From Caulobacteraceae bacterium (GTDB lineage: Bacteria > Pseudomonadota > Alphaproteobacteria > Caulobacterales > Caulobacteraceae): a stretch of DNA of 64,000 nt. Shown here piece after piece: positions 7,960-16,980 of the stretch. Numbering within the stretch: the first letter of the stretch is position 1; every line of letters begins with the position of its first letter. The translations under genes were made by a program, and so were the position numbers. The DNA is taken from contig CANJME010000004.1 of NCBI GenBank assembly GCA_947475875.1, forward strand, positions 1 through 64,000, read 5' to 3'. The notes beneath the pieces were generated by a model that worked only from the letters and a program-made list of their open reading frames with translations, made no database searches and was not told the origin of the DNA.

Positions 7960-9105
7960 ATGGGCCAGCGCATCGAGAGCCCGACTGGCGCCTTTGAAGC
8001 GGCCGAACTCATCGCCGGCGCGGTGGCCGATGGACAGCGAATCGAGATCATCGGCGGCGGCTCAAAGCGAGGCTACGGTGGCCCCGCGCCGGGCGCCGAC
8101 CTGACCCTTTGGACAGCGCGGCTGGGCGGCATCTTGCACTATGACCCGCAGGAGATGGTTTTGACCGCCGGGGCCGGTGAAAAGCTTTCGGCTATCGACG
8201 CGTTGCTGGCCGAACACAACCAGATGCTCGGCTTTGAGCCGCCGGACTTCGGCGCGGCCTTCGGCGGCGAGGCGGGCGAAACGACGCTGGGCGGGGTGCT
8301 GGCCGCCAATCTCTCCGGTCCCCGGCGAATCGCCTCGGGCGCGGCGCGCGACCATTTCCTGGGCTTCGAGGCGGTGTCGGGAAAGGGCCAGATCTTCAAG
8401 GCCGGCGGCAAGGTATTCAAGAACGTCACCGGCTTTGATTTGCCCAAGCTGATGGCCGGCTCGTGGGGAACCCTGGCCCTGCTCACCGAGGTGACGGTCA
8501 AGGTGGTTCCAAAGCCCAAAACTACGACAACCGTGATCCTGCGGGGAGCCTCGTTTCAGAACGCCACGGGGGCGATGACCAGGGCCATGGGCCAGCCCCT
8601 TGCGGTTTCCGGCGCGGTCATGCTGCCGACGCTGAAGGGCACGCAGACCGCGTTTCGGCTGGAAGGGTTCGGCCCCTCGGTCGAGGTTCGCGCCGAGCGG
8701 CTCGCGGCCCAGCTCGAACCCTTCGGCGAGGTCGAGGTGCGCGACGCCGCGTTCAGCGAGAACTTCTGGCGCGATATCGGGCGCGTCGCGCCGCTGGCGT
8801 CGGAACCGGGTTCGCTCTGGCGGTTGTCGGTTCCGCCGGCGACCGGCCTTGATGTGGTTCGGGCGGTCGATGGCGCCGCCGCCTGGATCGCCGATTGGGC
8901 GGGCGGTCTGGTCTGGGTGCTCGCCGCGCCAGACGCGACGCTCGATCTTCCCGCCATCGCCGCCGCCGTAGGCGGCTCGGCCCTGAAGGTGCGCGGCGAG
9001 GTTTCGGAAGTCTCACGACAGCCCGCACACGCCGCCCTTTCAGGCCTCGTCCGCGCCGCCTTCGATCCGCACGGCGTCTTTGCCTCCCGGGCGATGGTTG
9101 CATGA
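7960..9105 (+). CDS. glcE: Glycolate oxidase FAD-binding subunit GlcE
   Basis: A 381-residue second FAD-binding subunit of glycolate oxidase. The N-terminal half keeps a shortened PCMH-type FAD domain with the IIGGGSKRGYGGP nucleotide-binding turn, the TLGGVLAANLSGPRR segment and FKAGGKVFKNVTGFDLPKL, which is highly typical of GlcE. The start at 7960 (MGQRIESP) comes immediately after the glcD stop; the sixteen residues that could be added upstream overlap glcD and look unnatural. Its stop overlaps the glcF start by ATGA, so D, E and F should be made together. Confidence 0.93.
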   Translation: MGQRIESPTGAFEAAELIAGAVADGQRIEIIGGGSKRGYGGPAPGADLTLWTARLGGILHYDPQEMVLTAGAGEKLSAIDALLAEHNQMLGFEPPDFGAAFGGEAGETTLGGVLAANLSGPRRIASGAARDHFLGFEAVSGKGQIFKAGGKVFKNVTGFDLPKLMAGSWGTLALLTEVTVKVVPKPKTTTTVILRGASFQNATGAMTRAMGQPLAVSGAVMLPTLKGTQTAFRLEGFGPSVEVRAERLAAQLEPFGEVEVRDAAFSENFWRDIGRVAPLASEPGSLWRLSVPPATGLDVVRAVDGAAAWIADWAGGLVWVLAAPDATLDLPAIAAAVGGSALKVRGEVSEVSRQPAHAALSGLVRAAFDPHGVFASRAMVA

Positions 9106-10379
9106 AGACCGAATTCACACCCCAGCAACTGGCCGATCCGGACACCGCCGCCTCCGAGGCCGAGCTTCGCCGCTGCGTGCGCTGCGGGTTCTGCAACGCC
9201 ACCTGCCCGACTCAGGTGCTGCTGGGCGATGAGCGCGACAGCCCGCGCGGCCGCATCTATCTGATCAAGGACATGCTGGAGAACCAGCGGGCGCCGACGG
9301 CCGAGACCGTCACCCACATTGACCGCTGTCTCTCGTGTCTGGCTTGTGTTTCCACCTGCCCCTCGGGCGTCAACTATACGCGCCTGATCGACCACGCTCG
9401 GGTCTATATCGAGCAGCGCTATGACCGCCCGCTGATCGACCGCGCCCGCCGCCGCTTCCTCGCCTGGGTCATGCCGAACCCCACACGTTTTCGCCTGGCG
9501 ATGGGGCTGGCGCGCCTCGCCAAGCCGTTCGCGCCCCTGTTTGGCAAAGGTCCCCTGCGCGCCATGCTGGCCCTGACTTCCTGGAGGTCGGCTCGCCGCG
9601 CGCCTTCGGCTGAAGTCTATCCATCCCCAAAGCCGCCGCGTGCCCGCGTCGCCCTGCTGCAGGGCTGCGCCGAGCCTGCGCTCCGGCCCGAGATCAGGGC
9701 GGCGACCTTAAGGCTGCTGAACCGCATGGGCGTCGAGGTGGTGCTGGCCAGGGACGAGGTCTGCTGCGGATCGCTGAGCCATCACATGGGCTTTGAGGAA
9801 GACGCGCTTGCCGCCGCCCGGCGTAATGTCGACATCTGGTCGGCCCAGCGGGACCTCGACGCCATTGTCGTCACCGTTTCGGGCTGCGGCACGACGATCA
9901 AGGATTACGGCTGGATGCTGCGGAACGATCCCGTCTACGCCGAACGCGCGGCCACGGTCTCGGCCAAAGCACTCGATGTCAGCGAACTGATCGGTCGCTA
10001 CGGTTTGCCTGAGATCAGCAATCCCCAGGCGCTCACCGTCGCCTACCACTCAGCCTGCTCGCTGCAACACGGCCAGCAGATCAAGGATTTGCCCGCCCAC
10101 CTCCTCGAAAAGGCCGGCTTTACGGTCCGCCGCCCGGCTGAAGCGCACCTGTGCTGCGGTTCGGCCGGGACCTACAACATTCTCCAGCCGCAGATCGCCG
10201 GCCAGCTTCGGGATCGCAAACTCGCAAATCTCGATCACCTGGCTCCGGATGTGATCGCCGCCGGCAATATTGGCTGCCTCATCCAATTGAATCGCAAGGA
10301 AATTCCCGTCATACACACGGTTCAACTGCTCGACTGGGCCACCGGCGGCCCCAACCCTCTCGACACAAGAAACGCCTAA
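9102..10379 (+). CDS. glcF: Glycolate oxidase iron-sulfur subunit GlcF
   Basis: A 425-residue iron-sulfur subunit that passes electrons from the flavin subunits to the quinone pool. Two 4Fe-4S ferredoxin-type clusters are complete: C25/C28/C31/C35 and C76/C79/C82/C86. Two CCG domains follow, with CCGSLSHHMG and CCGSAGTYNILQP as the signature ends. It overlaps glcE by four bases (ATGA). The next gene follows after only four bases, so the transcript probably continues into the DUF695 gene. Confidence 0.94.
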   Translation: MKTEFTPQQLADPDTAASEAELRRCVRCGFCNATCPTQVLLGDERDSPRGRIYLIKDMLENQRAPTAETVTHIDRCLSCLACVSTCPSGVNYTRLIDHARVYIEQRYDRPLIDRARRRFLAWVMPNPTRFRLAMGLARLAKPFAPLFGKGPLRAMLALTSWRSARRAPSAEVYPSPKPPRARVALLQGCAEPALRPEIRAATLRLLNRMGVEVVLARDEVCCGSLSHHMGFEEDALAAARRNVDIWSAQRDLDAIVVTVSGCGTTIKDYGWMLRNDPVYAERAATVSAKALDVSELIGRYGLPEISNPQALTVAYHSACSLQHGQQIKDLPAHLLEKAGFTVRRPAEAHLCCGSAGTYNILQPQIAGQLRDRKLANLDHLAPDVIAAGNIGCLIQLNRKEIPVIHTVQLLDWATGGPNPLDTRNA

Positions 10380-10383
10380 AAAA

Positions 10384-10824
10384 ATGGAAGAAACCAACGA
10401 CCAATCGACCTGGGTAGGCGCCGAAGGCGAGCGCGACGGCAAGCCGTTCATCGTAAGAGCCCGCCGGTTCGAGCCGGGCGCCGAACCGAAGGTGGGACTG
10501 CCCGTCCTGCTGGTTATCGATGTGACCTATGAGTGCTTCGATGACACCCGCCTGCCGTTCAAGGAGCAGTACGACGAGGCGGACTTCTTCGAGCAGACGA
10601 TCTTCGATGCGCTGGAACAGCGCGGGCAGCTGAAATTCGTCTTCGCCGAAACTGGCGACGGCAAGATCCGCTACTTCTCCTATGTCCGCGATCCTGAGGC
10701 TGTGGTCGGTTTCCTGAAACAGAAGGTCAACCAGGCGCTGCCGGTGGAAATCTTCTCCGGCGCCGACCCCGAGTGGGCTGAATACAAACGGCGCCTCGCC
10801 GCTCTCCTGCCGCCGGAAACCTAG
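10384..10824 (+). CDS. DUF695-like protein
   Basis: A 146-residue soluble protein resembling DUF695 family members: an N-terminal strand region with GKPFIVRARR, a central YECFDDTRLP segment, then a helical part and a KIRYFSYVRDPE strand. No catalytic residues or membrane segments are evident and the family has no assigned function. It begins four bases after glcF and ends fourteen bases before the next gene, so it belongs to the glc transcript, but a role in glycolate use is only suggested by position. Confidence 0.75.
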   Translation: MEETNDQSTWVGAEGERDGKPFIVRARRFEPGAEPKVGLPVLLVIDVTYECFDDTRLPFKEQYDEADFFEQTIFDALEQRGQLKFVFAETGDGKIRYFSYVRDPEAVVGFLKQKVNQALPVEIFSGADPEWAEYKRRLAALLPPET

Positions 10825-10837
10825 GAAGGATCCCGCC

Positions 10838-11755
10838 GTGATTTTCGACACGCCCCTTACCCTGCGCGGTCCCTTGCGAGGCCCGCGTCAGATGTTGGCC
10901 GACCAGCAGTACGGCGGTCACAACTCCATCCACGACGATTCCATGGCCGAAAAGCTGGGCTTTCGCGCTGGTCCCATCGAGGGGCCCACCCATTTCAGCC
11001 TTTTCCCACCCTTGCTGCATCACATCTGGGGCCAGTCCTGGTTCGAGCGCGGGACGATCTCGTCCCATTATCTGAACATGGTCGTCGAGGGCGAAGAGAC
11101 CCGGGCCTTTGCCGAAATCCCGGCCATCGGTGGGCGCGAGACCCGCGTCTGGGCCGAAAAGGCGGACGGAACGCCGGTGCTGGAAGCCAGCGCCCATATC
11201 GGCGCGGGTGAGACCCTCCTCGAACGTCGCATGGCCAAGCTGCGCCCACCCGAGAAACTGGTCATCCTGGCGGACATGCACGTGGGTATGAAAGGCGCCG
11301 AGGACGAGATTGTGCGCATGGACGCCGATCAGCACATGGGCGATCTCTACCCCTTCTCGCTGAACCAGAAGCTTGGCGTCATCACTGAAAATTCCGCCTG
11401 GTATTCCGACCCCGCCGCCTCGCCCTGGGGCCGGGCGATCATCCCGCTGGAGATGGTCAGCGTACTGGCCGAATACTCCAACCGCAAGGCAGCCTTTCCG
11501 GTGAAGGGTCCGTCAGTCGGGCTCTACGCCGACCAGGAAATCCGCATGATCAAGGGCCCGCTGTTCGTGGGCGAAGACTATCTGGTGCGCCGGGAGATCG
11601 TGGCTCTATCGGAAAGCACGCGGACTGAATCCTACTGGGTGAAGAGCCGCATCTATGACCCAACCGGTCAGGAGCAACTGGCCGAGGTGCTGCTTAACCA
11701 CGCGACGCTGAAACATTCTTACGCGAATTATGAAGCAGAATTGACCGCGCGTTGA
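10838..11755 (+). CDS. Hot-dog fold (MaoC-like) protein of unknown function
   Basis: A 305-residue protein whose N-terminal part resembles the hydratase motif of MaoC/hot-dog enzymes: HNSIHDD (about residues 28-34) followed by AEKLGFRAGPIEGPTH. The length would fit two fused hot-dog domains. A second, clear copy of the catalytic motif is not visible. The start is GTG at 10838 with a strong AGGAAGGA eight bases upstream. It is the last gene of the glc run, and a terminator-like hairpin lies about 140 bases downstream. A CoA-thioester hydratase or a binding protein are both possible; I assign no substrate. Confidence 0.65.
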   Translation: MIFDTPLTLRGPLRGPRQMLADQQYGGHNSIHDDSMAEKLGFRAGPIEGPTHFSLFPPLLHHIWGQSWFERGTISSHYLNMVVEGEETRAFAEIPAIGGRETRVWAEKADGTPVLEASAHIGAGETLLERRMAKLRPPEKLVILADMHVGMKGAEDEIVRMDADQHMGDLYPFSLNQKLGVITENSAWYSDPAASPWGRAIIPLEMVSVLAEYSNRKAAFPVKGPSVGLYADQEIRMIKGPLFVGEDYLVRREIVALSESTRTESYWVKSRIYDPTGQEQLAEVLLNHATLKHSYANYEAELTAR

Positions 11756-11894
11756 ATAACTTGAAGTCGGACGTGGCCATCGGAGCCCGCAATATCGCCG
11801 CCACAGCGCGGGCAACATCATCCAGCTGACGGGCTGCCCGATCGTCACCGCAGACGTTGGCAACTGGCCCGTCTACTGCAATCTGGACCAGATC

Positions 11895-11931
11895 AGGCGC
11901 CGGGCCTTCACGGGTTCGGCGCCTTTTCTTT
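11895..11931 (+). terminator. Rho-independent-like terminator after the glc run
   Basis: A perfect 8-base stem AGGCGCCG (11895-11902) and CGGCGCCT (11917-11924) with a 14-base loop is followed by TTTCTTT. It lies in the 260-base gap after the last gene of the glc run and before the GT2 gene. The loop is long and the T tract interrupted, so strength is uncertain. Confidence 0.5.
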
Positions 11932-12015
11932 GCCGCAAGGTCATTGAAAGACCGGGGTATTCGACTAAACAAGATAGCGGTTGGTCACCCCGGCCGACCG
12001 GAGAGAGAGCGCTGG

Positions 12016-12744
12016 ATGACCGAGATTTCGTGCATCATCTGCGTCTACAACGAAGGTGAGCGCGTCCGCTCTATCCTCGGCGCTGTGCTCGACAACCCTG
12101 CCCTTTCCGAAGTCATCGTCGTTAACGACGGCTCGGTTGACGAGACCGAAGCGGTGCTCGCCGCCTATCCGCAGATCACGCTGATTTCCTATCCGGTGAA
12201 CCGGGGCAAGACCTACGCCATGGCCCAGGGTATCGCGGCGGCGAAGGGCGAATATCTGATGTTCCTCGACGCCGACCTTGAAGGGGTTGAGGCGCGCCAC
12301 ATCGAGGCCCTGGCCGACCCGATCCGCCGCGGCAAAGCGAACGCCACCATCAGCCTGCGCTCCAACAGCCTGGGCATCTACCGGGGCTTGGGGCTGGATT
12401 TCGTTTCCGGCGAGCGGGTCATTCCGGCCTGGCTGGTGGAAGATGCGCCGAAGATCATGGAGACCTTGCCGCGCTGGGGCGCCGAGGTGTTTATCAATGA
12501 GCGGATCATCGCCGCGAACCTGCGCCTTTCCGTCGTCGACTGGTGGGACGTAATCAACGTGCGCAAGCATACCAAGGTCGGCATTGTCGGCGGCATTCTG
12601 GCCGAGTTGAAGATGATCGGCGATGCCGTGGAGCTGGTCACGCCCCTGGGCGTCGTTCGCCAGCACTATTGCCTGCTGCGCCAGGCAGGCCGGCTCAGCT
12701 GGCTGGGCAAGCGGCGCAGGGCGCCGGTTCGCGTCGCGCCCTGA
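12016..12744 (+). CDS. GT2 family glycosyltransferase
   Basis: A 242-residue family 2 glycosyltransferase transferring a sugar from a nucleotide sugar or a polyprenyl-phosphate donor in the cytoplasm. The GT-A features are all present: the ISCIICVYNEGERV opening strand, VVNDGSVDETEAV for nucleotide binding, and the DxD metal site in LMFLDADLEG. It is short and has no C-terminal membrane helices. I start at the ATG before TEISC, preceded by GGAGAGAGAG; the frame is open upstream but that part reads as non-coding. It sits alone between the glc genes and an SDR gene, so its acceptor is unknown. Confidence 0.85.
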   Translation: MTEISCIICVYNEGERVRSILGAVLDNPALSEVIVVNDGSVDETEAVLAAYPQITLISYPVNRGKTYAMAQGIAAAKGEYLMFLDADLEGVEARHIEALADPIRRGKANATISLRSNSLGIYRGLGLDFVSGERVIPAWLVEDAPKIMETLPRWGAEVFINERIIAANLRLSVVDWWDVINVRKHTKVGIVGGILAELKMIGDAVELVTPLGVVRQHYCLLRQAGRLSWLGKRRRAPVRVAP

Positions 12745-12806
12745 GATAGCCCTTGGCCTAGCGCTGCTAGCGGGCTATCGGCCTCGCATCATTCACGGAG
12801 TGTTTC

Positions 12807-13634
12807 ATGCCCCATCGCCTAGACGGAAAAGTGTGCCTGATCACCGGCGGCACCAGTGGTATCGGCGAGGCGACAGTCGAGTTGTTCCTGAAAGAAGGCG
12901 CCAGGGTGCTGTTCGTCGGCCGCAACGCCGACAAGGGCTCAGCCATGCAAAAGGCGCTGGGCGAGGGCGCCCGGTTCTTCCAGGCCGACGTCTCCGACGA
13001 GCGGCAGGTGAAGGCTTCGATCGACGAGACGGTGAAGGCGTTCGGGCGCCTCGACTGCCTGTTCAACAACGCCGGTGGGCGCACCGGCGGTACGGTCGAC
13101 ACCATCACCCAGACCGACTTCACCGAGGCAATGAACCTGCTGCTTGGTAGTGTGCTTTTCGGCATCCGCTACGCCGCGCCGGTCATGGCCGCCCAGGGCG
13201 GCGGCTCGATCATCTCCAACGCCTCAGTGGCCGGATACCGGTCCCACATGGGCGGCTATCTCTATTCGGTCGCCAAGGCCGCGGTGATCCATTCGGCCCG
13301 CATCGCCGCGGTGCAGCTGGGCGTGCACAACATTCGGGTCAACACCATCAGCCCGGGTTCGATCGCCACGCCGATCTTCCTCGGCGGCTCGGACATCGCC
13401 GCCGGAATGGAAGCGGAAAAAGTCGACGCCAAGATGCAGAAACTGGCGGGGAACCTGTCCAAGGCCAACCCGCTGCACGCCTCTGGCTTTCCTCTCGATA
13501 TCGCCTATGGCGCGCTCTATCTGGCCAGCGACGACTCGCGGTTCTACACCGGCCAGGATCTGGTCATCGACGGCGGCATGCTGGCCGGCGGCCGGACCAA
13601 TTTCGAGGACCTCAAGCTGGGTTCTGCAACCTAG
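12807..13634 (+). CDS. SDR family oxidoreductase
   Basis: A 275-residue classical short-chain dehydrogenase/reductase. The nucleotide-binding TGGTSGIG is at residues 13-20, NNAG at 87-90, the catalytic Ser near 140 and the YSVAK pair at Tyr153/Lys157. A C-terminal YLASDDSRFYTGQDLVIDGG segment is typical of the family. Substrate cannot be predicted. Its TAG stop shares the four bases CTAG with the stop of the convergent membrane protein gene. Confidence 0.9.
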   Translation: MPHRLDGKVCLITGGTSGIGEATVELFLKEGARVLFVGRNADKGSAMQKALGEGARFFQADVSDERQVKASIDETVKAFGRLDCLFNNAGGRTGGTVDTITQTDFTEAMNLLLGSVLFGIRYAAPVMAAQGGGSIISNASVAGYRSHMGGYLYSVAKAAVIHSARIAAVQLGVHNIRVNTISPGSIATPIFLGGSDIAAGMEAEKVDAKMQKLAGNLSKANPLHASGFPLDIAYGALYLASDDSRFYTGQDLVIDGGMLAGGRTNFEDLKLGSAT

Positions 13635-13954
13635 TCGCGGGAGATCAGACGCGTTGAGGCCAGGGCTATAAGGCCCAGCGCCAGTGCGGGCAGCGCCCAC
13701 CAGCGGCCCTGCGCCTCCTGAATCAGCCGCATCAACTCGCGAGCGTCCGTCTCGAGCCGCGGCAGGATGCCCGACACGCCGATCAGGGCGACCGCCAGAG
13801 CCAGGCCCGCCAGCCCGGCAGTGATCAGCAGCGGGTAACGCCAGGACGCCGGACGGGCGATGTGCGCCATTACGGCTTCGGCGGACTCGTAGGCGCGCGG
13901 CGGCTCGGTCGGACGCATATAGGCGGCGCTGAGCTGGTTTTCGAAATCATCCAT
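13631..13954 (-). CDS. Small membrane protein downstream of an ECF sigma factor
   Basis: A 107-residue protein with two predicted membrane segments (about residues 42-62 and 87-103) and a soluble N-terminus of about 40 residues. It follows the sigma factor gene by ten bases. The position is that of an anti-sigma factor, but no zinc-binding HxxxCxxC motif is present and I do not recognise the family. The short cytoplasmic N-terminus with an acidic MDDFENQL opening could be the sigma-binding part; this is inference from position only. Confidence 0.75.
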   Translation of the reverse strand: MDDFENQLSAAYMRPTEPPRAYESAEAVMAHIARPASWRYPLLITAGLAGLALAVALIGVSGILPRLETDARELMRLIQEAQGRWWALPALALGLIALASTRLISRD

Positions 13955-13964
13955 CGGCGTATCC

Positions 13965-14489
13965 TCATTCGGATGTCATCAGGACACGGAGCTTTTGCAA
14001 GCCCCGGTTCACGTGGGATTTGACCGTGCCCAGCGGCAGGTCAAGGCGCGCGGCGATTTCCTCGCTGGTCAGACCGGCCCCGTGGCACAGCGAAACGCAC
14101 ATGCGTTCGGCTTCGGAGATCTGGCCCAACGCCCGGTCGAGGTCGAGCCGGGCCCTGCTTGCCACGCCCCCAGACGGGGTGAAGGCGTCCTCGCCGATCG
14201 GATCGGCCATTACCACCATGCGGGCGTCGCGCTTACGGCGTTTCAGATAAAGCCGCGCGGCGATGCGCATGCACCAGGACGCAAAGGGCGCCTCGCCGCG
14301 GTAGGAGCCGATCGCCCGCCAGGCGGCAATCAGGGCGTCGTGGGCCATGTCTTCGGCGGTGGCGGCGTCCGCTCCCATGCGGCGCAACATGTCGCGCACC
14401 AGCGGCGCGGCGCGCTTGACAAGCTCGCCGTAGGCGCCGCGGTCGCCCTGCGCCGCCGCAGCGGCCAGATCCAGATCGAGGAGCGCCAT
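13965..14489 (-). CDS. ECF-type RNA polymerase sigma factor
   Basis: A 174-residue sigma-70 family factor with only regions 2 and 4, as in the ECF group. Region 2 covers about residues 20-85, with DALIAAWRAIGSYRGEAPF and the WCMRIAARLYLKRRKRD segment near region 2.4. Region 4 is at about 120-172, with the helix-turn-helix EEIAARLDLPLGTVKSHVNR. It is in an operon with a DUF6249 membrane protein upstream and a small membrane protein downstream. Target promoters are unknown, but an inverted repeat stands in front of the operon. Confidence 0.92.
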   Translation of the reverse strand: MALLDLDLAAAAAQGDRGAYGELVKRAAPLVRDMLRRMGADAATAEDMAHDALIAAWRAIGSYRGEAPFASWCMRIAARLYLKRRKRDARMVVMADPIGEDAFTPSGGVASRARLDLDRALGQISEAERMCVSLCHGAGLTSEEIAARLDLPLGTVKSHVNRGLQKLRVLMTSE

Positions 14490-14510
14490 CGCGCGGGACT
14501 TGGGGCGAAC

Positions 14511-14900
14511 CTAGTCCTTGACCAGCTTGCGTTCGGAATAGGCGAGGAAGAGGAACGCCCCGCCGATGCAGGCCGGCACGATTCCCAGCGCGCCAATCAC
14601 CGTTGCTCCCACCGAACCGGCGTTGAAGACAAAGGCGGCGCACAAGGCCAGGAGAAACAGTCCGATTCCGAACGCCAGCAGCATGGCGCCTCGGCGGAGG
14701 TCCCGCGACGCGGAAGGCCAGCGGCCGCCGCGAAGGGCGTGAATCGCCTCTGCGGTCAGAGGTAGTCCGGCTTCGGCGGTTGTTCGAACCAGTTGAAGCA
14801 GGGTCATTCGCTCGCGCCAGCGGAGGAAGACGGGAACGAGGAGGACGACAGCGACGACGACCAGAGTGAGAAGGGAAAGAACAGATTCGAAGACGTTCAT
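14511..14900 (-). CDS. DUF6249-like membrane protein
   Basis: A 129-residue protein with three predicted membrane segments (about residues 7-25, 74-93 and 99-120) and a central cytoplasmic loop of about 45 residues with a basic RERMTLLQLVR stretch. This organisation resembles DUF6249 proteins, which often sit beside ECF sigma genes; their function is not known. It is the first gene of the sigma operon, ending 21 bases before the sigma gene, and is preceded by a 29-bp inverted repeat. Confidence 0.75.
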   Translation of the reverse strand: MNVFESVLSLLTLVVVAVVLLVPVFLRWRERMTLLQLVRTTAEAGLPLTAEAIHALRGGRWPSASRDLRRGAMLLAFGIGLFLLALCAAFVFNAGSVGATVIGALGIVPACIGGAFLFLAYSERKLVKD

Positions 14901-14912
14901 CGGAGAACCCCG

Positions 14913-14941
14913 AGGTCAGGTGAGAATCAAGTGTCTGACCT
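14913..14941. promoter_or_regulatory. 29-bp inverted repeat ahead of the sigma operon
   Basis: Perfect 7-base arms AGGTCAG (14913-14919) and CTGACCT (14935-14941) flank a 15-base spacer. The repeat begins twelve bases upstream of the first start codon of the DUF6249-sigma operon, so it lies in its promoter or leader. It could be an operator for a dimeric regulator or a hairpin in the mRNA leader; the sequence alone does not decide. Confidence 0.45.
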
Positions 14942-14980
14942 AAAGAGGACCGCTCAAATCGCCTGGGATGCAACCGCCGG

Positions 14981-15583
14981 TCAGATTTCCTGAAAATCGC
15001 GCGACAGCTCGAGCCGGCTGGCCGGGCTGAGCAGGGCCATGTGGGCGTAATGCTCGTGGTCGCAGCCGACCAGGATCGTCACCGCCGGATTGTTGAAGGC
15101 GGCGATCTGCTCAGCCTTCAGCGGGAAATGCATGAAGTGTACGGACGAGGTTTTGCCGTCGTCGCGCGTGCGCTCGACGTCGCCCTCGGGAATGGCCGCA
15201 ACCTTGTCGTCGCCGACCTGCAGGAAGAAGTGGTCTTCCACGCCGCCCAGACGGCGCAAGGTCGCTTCGCGGCGTACCGGCTCGTCGATCTCGAACATGA
15301 TGGTGGCGACCAGTTCCGAGCCATCGGGGATCATCGGGTTATAGGCCGCCAGTTCGTCGGCCACCTGCTCGGCGCCGCCGCGTTCGATCAGCAGCATTTC
15401 CTGGATCTGGAAAAGCATGGTCTCGTAGCACTCGAAATAGACCGTGCAGACGGGACCCAGGTCGATCCGCCGCTTCTTTTTGGTGGGCAAAAGGTCAGCC
15501 CGGCGCTCGGCCCGCACCTTGGCGAAGGCGACGTCAGGCAGCAGGTCGTCTGGGGTGATCTGGCGCAGGTTGGCGGGCATCAC
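14981..15583 (-). CDS. DUF3501 family protein
   Basis: A 200-residue cytoplasmic protein matching DUF3501, whose members are found next to rubrerythrin and CCG-type iron-sulfur genes. Features include the N-terminal ITPDDLLPDVAFAKVRAERR segment, the YFECYETMLFQIQEML helix and a C-terminal DHEHYAHMALLSP motif with conserved His residues. It starts seven bases after the stop of the iron-sulfur gene and is the last gene of the operon. Function unknown; a redox-stress role is inferred from the neighbours. Confidence 0.9.
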   Translation of the reverse strand: MMPANLRQITPDDLLPDVAFAKVRAERRADLLPTKKKRRIDLGPVCTVYFECYETMLFQIQEMLLIERGGAEQVADELAAYNPMIPDGSELVATIMFEIDEPVRREATLRRLGGVEDHFFLQVGDDKVAAIPEGDVERTRDDGKTSSVHFMHFPLKAEQIAAFNNPAVTILVGCDHEHYAHMALLSPASRLELSRDFQEI

Positions 15584-15590
15584 TTGGTCC

Positions 15591-16952
15591 TCACATCAGG
15601 CCGTAGGCGCGGGCCAGAACTTCGATGGGGTGCGACTGTCGGGGCTGGGCCGACCCTTCCGTTTCCACGGTCAACAGCTGGCCCAGGTGTTTGCAGGCCA
15701 GCGGACAGTCGGAACAGAGCTCGGCGTCAGCGGCTTTGGCAACCTGGCGGGCGGCCGGCTTGCCGACCTTTCTGGCCAAGGCGTGCGTCTCTTTCATCAC
15801 GCCAAAGGTGCCGCCGTGGCCCGAGCAGCGCTCGATCAGATCAACGCGTGTGTCGGGGATCACCTTCAGCATTTCGGCCGATTTCGCGCCCATGTTCTGG
15901 GCGCGGGCATGGCAGGCGTGATGCACGGCGACGCCACCCTCGACGGGCGTAAGGCCCGGCGCGAGCCCGAAGGTTTTCGACAGGCCGACGACATATTCGC
16001 AGACGTCCTGCGTCGCGGCCGAAAGCTTCCGCACGGCCTCGTTCTCCGGCAGCAGCAGCGGCCATTCGAACTTCATCATCAGGCCGCAACTGGCGGTCAG
16101 CGCCAGAACTTCATAGCCCTCGTCGAGCAGTGGCGCGAAGGCGGCGGCCACGCGCTTGGCGCGGCCGGCTACGTCCTTCAGATCGCCAGCTTCTAGTTGG
16201 GGCATACCGCAGCATTCAGGATAGACCAGCCGCGTTTCGACGCCCTGTTTGGCCAGCACTTTTGCAGCGGCTACGGCGGTATCCGGCGTGTTGTAGTCGA
16301 CGAAACAGGTGGCATAGAGCGCCACCTTGCGCTGACCGAAAGCGGGCCCGGCTGGGTCGGGCGCGAGCGGGCTCTTCAACCGGTCTGTGGCGGTTTTCGA
16401 ATGGTACTTCGGCAGTTCAACTTCGGCGTCGATGCCGGCGATGGCTTCGAGCATCTTGCGCAGCGGCGTATTTTCACGCGCCGTCGACCAGTTGATCATC
16501 GCCGAGAACGGCTTGGCGAGCTTGCCGTTGCGGTCGGTCTCGCCCAGTTGCTCGCGCACCCACTGGCCACCCTCTGCCCGGCGTTTCGCCGCCCGGTAGC
16601 GCAGCATCAGGTGCGGAAAGTCGAGGTCGAACTCGTGCGGCGGCACGTAAGGACACTTGGTCAGGAAACACATGTCACAGAGTGTGCAGGCCGCATCGAC
16701 CTTGGCGTAGTCGGCCTTGGGCACGCCATCGACCTCGCCGGTCGGCCCCTCATCGACCATGTCGAACAGGCGCGGGAAGGCATCGCACAGATTGAAGCAG
16801 CGCCGGCACCCGTGACAGATGTCGAACACCCGCTCCATCTCCATCTCGACGGCGGCGAGGTCGTAGTAGGCTTCGTCGCGCCAGGCGATGGGATGGCGAA
16901 AGGGCGCATCCAGGCTGCCCTCGCGAGCGCCCGTTTTGTCAGGGTCAGCCAA
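15591..16952 (-). CDS. Heterodisulfide reductase-related iron-sulfur protein
   Basis: A 453-residue Fe-S oxidoreductase related to GlpC/HdrD. Two ferredoxin-type clusters are complete at C46/C49/C52/C56 and C89/C92/C95/C100. CCG-like domains follow, with [11 protein letters not shown] and, further on, [12 protein letters not shown] and [11 protein letters not shown]. The final segment has another Cys pair ([10 protein letters not shown]). It probably carries electrons between a cytoplasmic donor and the rubrerythrin made from the gene just upstream (28-base gap). The partner and direction of electron flow are not shown by the sequence. Confidence 0.92.
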   Translation of the reverse strand: MADPDKTGAREGSLDAPFRHPIAWRDEAYYDLAAVEMEMERVFDICHGCRRCFNLCDAFPRLFDMVDEGPTGEVDGVPKADYAKVDAACTLCDMCFLTKCPYVPPHEFDLDFPHLMLRYRAAKRRAEGGQWVREQLGETDRNGKLAKPFSAMINWSTARENTPLRKMLEAIAGIDAEVELPKYHSKTATDRLKSPLAPDPAGPAFGQRKVALYATCFVDYNTPDTAVAAAKVLAKQGVETRLVYPECCGMPQLEAGDLKDVAGRAKRVAAAFAPLLDEGYEVLALTASCGLMMKFEWPLLLPENEAVRKLSAATQDVCEYVVGLSKTFGLAPGLTPVEGGVAVHHACHARAQNMGAKSAEMLKVIPDTRVDLIERCSGHGGTFGVMKETHALARKVGKPAARQVAKAADAELCSDCPLACKHLGQLLTVETEGSAQPRQSHPIEVLARAYGLM

Positions 16953-16980
16953 TGGAATCTCCTGGGGCTAAGGCCCCCGC

